64,000 nt of DNA from the NCBI RefSeq assembly GCF_026342355.1, contig NZ_JAPEMV010000006.1, positions 124,001 through 188,000 of the forward strand. Direction: 5' to 3'. The notes beneath the pieces are model-generated. The model searched no databases, was not told the DNA's origin, and was given only the letters and a program-made list of their open reading frames with translations. This stretch comes from Streptomyces sp. NBC_00249. Lineage in GTDB: Bacteria > Actinomycetota > Actinomycetes > Streptomycetales > Streptomycetaceae. Positions 58,941 through 64,000 of the stretch are shown piece by piece. The first letter of the stretch is position 1; each line of letters begins with the position of its first letter. A program made the position numbers and the translations under genes.

Positions 58941-59303
58941 TCAGCCGGCGGCCGGTACCTTCGCGAGGCGGGCCTCCTCGGCGGCCGCCGCGGTGAGTAC
59001 GCCGTCCAGCAGGCCGGGGTAGAGGGCCTGGAGGTCGGCGCTGCGCAGGCCGCTCATCTTGGCGGTGCCCCGGTAGCACTGGCGGATGACCCCGCTCTCG
59101 CGCAGGACGCGGAAGTGGTGGGTCGTGGTCGACTTGGTGACCGGCAGGACGAAGTACGAGCAGGCCAGCTCGGTCTCCGAGGCGGCGAGCTCGCGGACGA
59201 TGCTCAGCCGGATCGGGTCGGAGAGGGCGTGCAGCACGCCCTCCAGCCGGATCTCGTCGAGCTCGGGGTGGGCGAGCGTACGGGCCGTGTCACGTTCCGT
59301 CAT
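58941..59303 (-). CDS. ArsR-family HTH regulator
   Basis: In this 120-residue protein LHALSDPIRLSIVRELAASE followed by VLPVTKSTTTHHFRVLRESG is the winged-helix core of the ArsR group. A single Cys (LACSYF) offers no clear metal site. It lies downstream of and parallel to the old-yellow-enzyme gene and shares repeats with its promoter. Confidence 0.85.
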   Translation of the reverse strand: MTERDTARTLAHPELDEIRLEGVLHALSDPIRLSIVRELAASETELACSYFVLPVTKSTTTHHFRVLRESGVIRQCYRGTAKMSGLRSADLQALYPGLLDGVLTAAAAEEARLAKVPAAG

Positions 59304-59355
59304 GGTCAGCTCCGCTCGGTCGGGTTGCCCGGTCCGGCCCGCCCCGGGGCTTCCA

Positions 59356-59374
59356 TCGTACGAGAAACGTCGTA
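59356..59374. promoter_or_regulatory. Operator-like repeat before the ArsR gene
   Basis: TACGA (59359-59363) and TCGTA (59370-59374) are inverted, six bases apart. TACGAGA (59359-59365) recurs upstream of the OYE gene. Confidence 0.5.
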
Positions 59375-59426
59375 GGACCGGGCGGGGCGGCCCCGGGGCA
59401 CGGTCGCACCCGGGGCCGCTCCGCGC

Positions 59427-60527
59427 TCACCAGGAGCGGTGGTACTGGTCCGGCACCGGGATCTCGGCGCCCAGCTCGCGGGCGGCACGGCGGGCCCAGT
59501 AGGGGTCGCGCAGCAGTTCGCGGCCGAGGAGGACGGCGTCGGCCTCTCCGTTGGCGAGGATCTTCTCGGCCTGTTCCGGTTCGGTGATCAGTCCGACGGC
59601 GGCGACGGGCAGCGCGGTCTCGGACTTGACCCGGGCGGCGAAGGGCACCTGGTAGCCGGGGGCGAGGGGGATCCTGGCGTGCGGGGCGAGGCCGCCGGTG
59701 GAGACGTCGAGCAGGTCCACCCCGTGCTCCAGCAGCAGGGCGGCCAGGCGCACGGTCTCGTCGGCGGTCCAGCCCTCCTCGTCCAGCCAGTCGCTGGCGG
59801 AGATCCGGAAGAGCAGCGGGAGTTCCTCGGGCCACACCTCCCGTACGGCGTCGACGACCTCGACGGCGAAGCGGGTGCGGTTCTCGAAGGAGCCGCCGTA
59901 GGCGTCGGTGCGCTTGTTGCTGTACGGGGAGAGGAACTGGCCGATGAGGTAGCCGTGGGCGCCGTGGATCTCGACGACCTCGTAGCCGGCGGCGAGCGCG
60001 CGCCCGGCGGCGGCCGCGAACTGGCCGGTGATCTCGCGGATCTCCTCGGTGGTGAGCTCGTGCGGCACCGTGTGGGCCTCGGAGAACGGCAGCGGGCTGG
60101 CGGAGCTGGGCTGCCAGCCGTGGGCCTCGGGGCCGACGGGGCCGCCGCCCTTCCAGGTCTTGTCGGTGGATCCCTTTCGGCCGGCGTGGGCGATCTGGAT
60201 GCCCGGGACGGCGCCCTGGGACTTGACGAAGGCGGTGATCCGGCGCAGGGCCTCGACCTGGGTGTCGTTCCAGATGCCGAGGTCGTAGGGGGTGATGCGG
60301 CCCTCCGGGGAGACGGCGGTGGCCTCCTGGATGATCAGGCCGGTGCCGCCGGTGGCGCGGGCCGCGTAGTGCGTGAAGTGCCAGTCGTGGGCGACGCCGG
60401 CGTTCGGGCCGAAGGCCTCGGCGCTGTACTGGCACATCGGCGCCATCCAGATCCGGTTCGGGATGGTCACCGAGCGGAGGGTGTAGGGCTGGAACAGGGC
60501 GGCGAACGCGGCGGGCGCAGCACTCAT
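59427..60527 (-). CDS. NADH:flavin oxidoreductase / old yellow enzyme (YqjM-like)
   Basis: In this 366-residue protein RSVTIPNRIWMAPMCQYSAE carries the YqjM-type regulatory Cys. GIQIAHAGRKGS supplies the His/Asn-type substrate pair region, EVVEIHGAHGYLIGQFLSPY is the family hallmark, and GLITEPEQAEKILANGEADA is near the FMN phosphate site. It reduces activated C=C bonds with NAD(P)H. ATG at 60527. Confidence 0.92.
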   Translation of the reverse strand: MSAAPAAFAALFQPYTLRSVTIPNRIWMAPMCQYSAEAFGPNAGVAHDWHFTHYAARATGGTGLIIQEATAVSPEGRITPYDLGIWNDTQVEALRRITAFVKSQGAVPGIQIAHAGRKGSTDKTWKGGGPVGPEAHGWQPSSASPLPFSEAHTVPHELTTEEIREITGQFAAAAGRALAAGYEVVEIHGAHGYLIGQFLSPYSNKRTDAYGGSFENRTRFAVEVVDAVREVWPEELPLLFRISASDWLDEEGWTADETVRLAALLLEHGVDLLDVSTGGLAPHARIPLAPGYQVPFAARVKSETALPVAAVGLITEPEQAEKILANGEADAVLLGRELLRDPYWARRAARELGAEIPVPDQYHRSW

Positions 60528-60573
60528 GAGGGTCTCCAGATGTCACCGGAACACGCACCGGGCAGGTGCTAAG

Positions 60574-60615
60574 TACGAGAAGAACCGTACTACGAAAACT
60601 CTCGTAGTACGAGAG
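60574..60615. promoter_or_regulatory. Operator array upstream of the OYE gene
   Basis: CTCTCGTA-G-TACGAGAG (60599-60615) is a perfect 17-bp palindrome; a further TACGAGA lies at 60574-60580. Same unit as in front of the ArsR gene. Confidence 0.6.
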
Positions 60616-60744
60616 TCTCCGTACAAGAGTGCGTCAGGGCGGCGCGGTCCGTGCGCGCGCGGCGTCGGCCCGCGTTGTCGGTGGGCGGGTGCACACTGGC
60701 CCAAAAGGTGATGTGAAGGACAAGGACGTCCGGAGGTGTCGGCC

Positions 60745-61833
60745 ATGACCGACGTGCTGCTGCTCGTGGGAACGCGCAAGGGACTGTTCATCGGCAGGCG
60801 CCGGGGCGCCGGGCCCTGGGAGTTCGACGGCCCGCACTTCAACGCCCAGGCCGTCTCGGCGGTGGCCGTCGACGGACGGGGGCCGGCGCCCCGGCTGCTG
60901 GTCGGCGGGGACAGTGCGCACTGGGGGCCGTCCGTCTTCAGCTCGGACGACCTCGGGGCGACCTGGCGCGAGCCCGCCGCGCCCGCCGTGAAGTTCCCGC
61001 AGGACACCGGCGCCTCCCTGGAGCGGGTCTGGCAGCTGCACCCGGCGGGCCCCGAGGCCCCGGACGTGGTCTACGCCGGGACGGAGCCCGCCGCGCTGTT
61101 CCGATCGGCCGACCGGGGCGAGTCCTTCGAGTTGGTCCGGCCCCTGTGGGAGCACCCGACCCGCTCCGCCTGGGTGCCGGGCGGCGGTGGCGAGGGCCTG
61201 CACACGGTGATCACCGACCCGGCCGACCCGGACGCGGTGACGGTGGCCGTCTCCACCGCCGGGGTGTTCCGCACCAAGGACGGCGGGGCGAGCTGGGCCC
61301 CGTCCAACCACGGGGTCTCGGCGGTGTTCCTGCCGGACCCGGACCCCGAGTTCGGCCAGTGCGTCCACAAGATCGCCCAGGACGCCGGGAACCCGGACCG
61401 GCTGTACCTCCAGAACCACTGGGGCGTCTACCGCAGCGACGACGCCGGCGAGCGCTGGACGGACATCGGCGGCGGACTCCCCTCCGACTTCGGCTTCGCC
61501 GTGGCCGCGCACCCGCACCGGCCGGACACCGCCTACGTCTTCCCGCTCAACGCCGACTCCGACCGGGTCCCGGCGCAGCACCGCTGCCGGGTCTTCCGCA
61601 CCCGGGACGCGGGCGCCGTCTGGGAGCCGCTCTCGAAGGGCCTCCCGGAAGGCGACCACTACGGCACGGTGCTGCGCGACGCCCTGTGCACGGACGACGC
61701 GGACCCGGCGGGCATCTACTTCGGCAACCGCAACGGCGAGCTGTACGCCAGCCACGACGACGGCGACAGCTGGCAGCTGCTGGCGGAGCACCTGCCGGAC
61801 GTGCTGTGCGTACGGGCGGCCGTACTGCGCTGA
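60745..61833 (+). CDS. BNR/sialidase-type beta-propeller protein
   Basis: In this 362-residue protein ATG 60745 follows GGAGG; GTG 60736 is also possible. Repeated Asp-box motifs (SSDDLGATWRE, SADRGESFEL, TKDGGASWAP, SDDAGERWTD, SHDDGDSWQL) define a cytoplasmic propeller without a signal peptide. It lacks the Arg triad and catalytic residues needed for sialidase activity as far as I can see. Confidence 0.8.
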   Translation: MTDVLLLVGTRKGLFIGRRRGAGPWEFDGPHFNAQAVSAVAVDGRGPAPRLLVGGDSAHWGPSVFSSDDLGATWREPAAPAVKFPQDTGASLERVWQLHPAGPEAPDVVYAGTEPAALFRSADRGESFELVRPLWEHPTRSAWVPGGGGEGLHTVITDPADPDAVTVAVSTAGVFRTKDGGASWAPSNHGVSAVFLPDPDPEFGQCVHKIAQDAGNPDRLYLQNHWGVYRSDDAGERWTDIGGGLPSDFGFAVAAHPHRPDTAYVFPLNADSDRVPAQHRCRVFRTRDAGAVWEPLSKGLPEGDHYGTVLRDALCTDDADPAGIYFGNRNGELYASHDDGDSWQLLAEHLPDVLCVRAAVLR

Positions 61834-61874
61834 GCGGGACCGGCTGTCGGTGTGGGCCAGTAGAGTGATCACCC

Positions 61875-62561
61875 ATGGCAGCACGACCGTTGAACGAGAT
61901 CGTCGAGCCGGGCTGGGCCCGCGCTCTGGAGCCGGTGGCGGCGCAGATCGCCGCCATGGGCGACTTCCTGCGCACCGAGATCGCGGCGGGCAGGACCTAC
62001 GTCCCCGCCGGGGCGAACGTGCTGCGCGCGTTCCAGCAGCCCTTCGACGAGGTGAAGGTACTGATCGTCGGACAGGACCCGTACCCCACCCCGGGGCACG
62101 CGGTGGGCCTGTCCTTCTCCGTCGCGCCCGACGTCCAGCCGGTGCCGCCGAGCCTGGACAACATCTTCCTGGAGATGCACCGGGACATCGGCACGGGCCG
62201 GCCCGCGAACGGCGACCTCACCCCGTGGACCCGGCAGGGCGTCCTGCTGCTCAACCGCTCGCTCACGACCGCGCCCCGCCGGTCGAACGCGCACCAGGGC
62301 AAGGGCTGGGAGGCCGTCACCGACCAGGCGATCCGGGCGCTCGCCGCACGCGGCAAGCCGCTGGTCTCCATCCTCTGGGGCCGGGCCGCCCGCAACCTGC
62401 GTCCACTGCTCGGCGAACTGCCCGTGGTGGAGTCCTCCCACCCCTCCCCCAAGTCCGCCGACTACGGGTTCTTCGGCTCCCGGCCGTTCAGCCGGACCAA
62501 CGACCTGCTGGCCGGACAGGGCGCACAGCCCGTCGACTGGCGCTTGCCCTCAGTCAGTTGA
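61875..62561 (+). CDS. ung: Uracil-DNA glycosylase
   Basis: The 228-residue protein shows [17 protein letters not shown] with the catalytic Asp of motif 1. The HPSP motif ([16 protein letters not shown]) contains the His of motif 2. LLLNRSLT lies between them. It removes uracil from DNA to start base-excision repair. Normal length for family 1. Confidence 0.95.
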   Translation: MAARPLNEIVEPGWARALEPVAAQIAAMGDFLRTEIAAGRTYVPAGANVLRAFQQPFDEVKVLIVGQDPYPTPGHAVGLSFSVAPDVQPVPPSLDNIFLEMHRDIGTGRPANGDLTPWTRQGVLLLNRSLTTAPRRSNAHQGKGWEAVTDQAIRALAARGKPLVSILWGRAARNLRPLLGELPVVESSHPSPKSADYGFFGSRPFSRTNDLLAGQGAQPVDWRLPSVS

Positions 62562-62681
62562 ACCGTATATGACATTCAACGAGGGTTAACGAGGGTATTC
62601 AACGGATAAATGCGGACAGATGCCGCCCGACGAGGCCCTGCCCGAACACCCCGTTCCGATAAGCCAGTAGCATGCGGCGCC

Positions 62682-63611
62682 ATGAGCTCCCCCACTGGGC
62701 CCGCAAATGGCCTGCCCGTACGAATGCCGCGACCCCGCCAGACCGGACGGCACCGCCGGCCCGAGCCCGCGGTGGCGCCCGAGGGCGCGCCCGCGCTGGT
62801 GCTCGCCGTGCCCGGTGCCCCCTCGGCCGCCTCGCGGGGGCTCGCGGAAGAGATCATCAGCATCGGCCGCTCCGAGCTGCCCGGCCTGGACGCCCGGATC
62901 GGTTACCTCGAAGGCACCGACGGCGAGGACGCGGCGCGCGCCGAGTTCCCCTCGCTCTCCGGCGTGCTGACCGCCGTCGCGGACGAGCGGAACGCGCGCG
63001 CGGAGTTCGCCCGCGCCGCCGGGCACGAGGTGCCCGCGCCGCAGGGTCCGGACGCCGTGGTCGTGCCCCTGCTGGCCGGCCCCGACGCCGATCTGCTGCG
63101 CCGGATGCGGCAGGCGCTGATGGACTCCTCCGCCGCCGCCGAGCTGGCCGACGTACTCGGTCCGCACCCGCTGCTGGCCGAGGGCCTGCACGTACGGCTC
63201 TCCGAGGCCGGGCTCGCCCGCGCCGACCGGGCCCGGCTGTTCACCGTGGCCACCGCCGCCGACGGCATCATCCTGGCCACCACCGGCGGGGAGGAGGCCG
63301 TCCAGGCCGCCGGGATCACCGGCATGCTGCTGGCCGCCCGGCTCGCCGTCCCGGTGATCGCCGCCGCGCTGGACCAGGAGGGGTCGGTGGCCGCCGTCGC
63401 CGCCGAGCTGCGCGGTTCCGGTTCGGCCCAGCTGGCGCTGGCGCCCTACCTGATCGGCCCCGAGGCGGCCGAGGGCCTGCTCGACACCGCCTGCAAGGAG
63501 GCCGAGTGCGCCGCCGCCGAGGTGCTCGGTGCCTACTCGGCGCTCGGCAAGCTGGCCGTCGCCCAGTACAGCGCCGCCCTCGGGATCACGCTGGGCGCCG
63601 CCGCGCACTGA
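62682..63611 (+). CDS. Hypothetical protein, possibly CbiX/sirohydrochlorin chelatase-like
   Basis: The 309-residue protein has a basic, Pro/Arg-rich N-terminus followed by ALVLAVPGAPSAASRGLAEE. That stretch and PDAVVVPLLAGPDADLLRRM resemble CbiX/CbiK-type chelatase domains, but the metal-binding His of those enzymes is not obvious. GPHPLLAEGL is also like that family. Call by resemblance only. Confidence 0.5.
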   Translation: MSSPTGPANGLPVRMPRPRQTGRHRRPEPAVAPEGAPALVLAVPGAPSAASRGLAEEIISIGRSELPGLDARIGYLEGTDGEDAARAEFPSLSGVLTAVADERNARAEFARAAGHEVPAPQGPDAVVVPLLAGPDADLLRRMRQALMDSSAAAELADVLGPHPLLAEGLHVRLSEAGLARADRARLFTVATAADGIILATTGGEEAVQAAGITGMLLAARLAVPVIAAALDQEGSVAAVAAELRGSGSAQLALAPYLIGPEAAEGLLDTACKEAECAAAEVLGAYSALGKLAVAQYSAALGITLGAAAH

Positions 63612-63625
63612 CGCCCGTACGCGAC

Positions 63626-63672
63626 ACGCGTCAGGGCCCGCCCCGGGAATCCGGGGGCGGGCCCTGACGCGT
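63626..63672. terminator. Very strong bidirectional terminator
   Basis: Arms of about 19 bases (from ACGCGTCAGGGCCCG) pair almost completely around a short loop. They are followed by a short TTTC. It sits between convergent genes. Confidence 0.85.
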
Positions 63673-63691
63673 TTCGGCCGCGGGGCGGGTG

Positions 63692-64000
63692 TCAGTCGAG
63701 GACCACGCAGGTGGCGGCGGGTACGGCGACCGAGCCGGCCCGGCGGGGGTGCCCGGTCAGGGGGTCCACCTCGAACCAGGTGACGTCCCCGGACCGCTCG
63801 TTGGCCGCGTACAGCCGGCGCCCGGAGGGGTCGGCGGCGAGGTCGCGCGGCCACCGGCCTCCGCACTCCACCGTGTCCGTGAGCTGCGGCTCCTCGGGGC
63901 CGGCGGTGAGCGAGAAGGTGACCAGGGTGTCGGTCCCGCGCACGGCGGCCCACAGGAAGCGGCCGTCCGGGGAGGCCACGATCGCCGAGGGGTAGGCCCG
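63692..64000 (-). CDS. Lactonase-type beta-propeller protein, partial
   Basis: The C-terminal ~100 residues are present and the frame runs off the right edge. Repeated blades (SPDGRFLWAAVRGTDTLVTF, and DPSGRRLYAANERSGDVTWF) match the 6-phosphogluconolactonase/YVTN lactonase family (PF10282). Confidence 0.7.
   Translation of the reverse strand, partial: RAYPSAIVASPDGRFLWAAVRGTDTLVTFSLTAGPEEPQLTDTVECGGRWPRDLAADPSGRRLYAANERSGDVTWFEVDPLTGHPRRAGSVAVPAATCVVLD

Noticed and set aside
55077-59375. A 1432-codon plus-strand frame opposite the amidohydrolase
   Set aside because: It spans several well-supported minus-strand genes and has Gly/Val/Arg-biased noise with no domain.
1-64000. CRISPR arrays, insertion sequences, rRNA or tRNA genes
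   Set aside because: No regularly spaced long repeats, transposase frames with terminal repeats, or RNA gene signatures were seen.

Overview
The window is a high-GC actinobacterial chromosome segment. The gene style (GTG/TTG starts, WhiB-, PadR-, TetR- and ArsR-type regulators, a Tat-exported enzyme, DUF5134, DUF305 and LVIVD proteins) fits Streptomyces best. About two thirds of it (roughly 1529-45872) is one integrated siphovirus prophage of about 44.3 kb.

The prophage sits inside a host gene for a luciferase-like (LLM-class) flavin-dependent monooxygenase. The N-terminal 59 codons lie at 45870-46046 and the remaining ~325 codons at 548-1528, both on the minus strand. Joining the two host flanks restores one continuous frame. 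Joining the two phage ends restores an attP flanked by perfect CCCATGCG/CGCATGGG arms. The serine integrase gene (1575-3131) starts directly beside attL.

Prophage layout from left to right. (a) Integrase, then a minus-strand repressor and membrane-protein pair facing a small Cro-like HTH gene across an operator-rich gap (about 4120-4354). (b) A long, tightly overlapped early operon (4355-16902): hypothetical genes, YqaJ-type exonuclease, ERF-type annealing protein, DEDDh exonuclease, RuvC-like resolvase, HNH protein, WhiB-like regulator, and a DnaB-N/RecA-fold replicative helicase whose gene carries a dense GGAAC/GTTTCC repeat patch. (c) A regulatory patch (17072-18315) with small genes on both strands and several operator-like repeats. 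(d) A block of membrane proteins (18414-21419), two with C-terminal DNA-binding domains, resembling the spread/transfer genes of Streptomyces plasmids and integrative elements. (e) A lipoprotein gene, then the late operon (22753-41435): small and large terminase, portal, minor capsid protein, scaffold, SU10-type major capsid protein, connectors, tail tube, tail chaperones with a canonical G_GGA_AAA frameshift site, tape measure, tail tip, C1q-like protein, amidase endolysin, two holin-like proteins and a collagen-repeat fibre. (f) A right-hand cargo region (41535-45771): an HTH-TPR regulator, four very small ORFs including two Cys-rich peptides, a radical SAM/SPASM protein with a partner, and a small XRE regulator with a perfect 18-bp palindrome upstream.

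Host genes left of the prophage are the 3' part of the monooxygenase and a partial alpha/beta hydrolase. To the right are a PadR regulator divergent from the broken monooxygenase, a glycerophosphodiesterase, a GNAT enzyme, a DUF5134 protein, an M56 peptidase, a PAP2 phosphatase, a TetR regulator, an LVIVD protein, a DUF305 lipoprotein, a ferredoxin-NADP reductase-like enzyme, a secreted M15-like protein, a propeller-amidohydrolase, an ArsR regulator with an old-yellow-enzyme gene, a BNR-repeat protein, uracil-DNA glycosylase, a possible CbiX-like protein and a partial lactonase-type propeller.

The least conventional parts are the radical SAM/peptide/TPR cargo (41535-44742), the plasmid-spread-like membrane cassette (18028-21419) and the repeat array inside the helicase gene (13538-13740). 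All calls come from reading the sequence; no database search was run.
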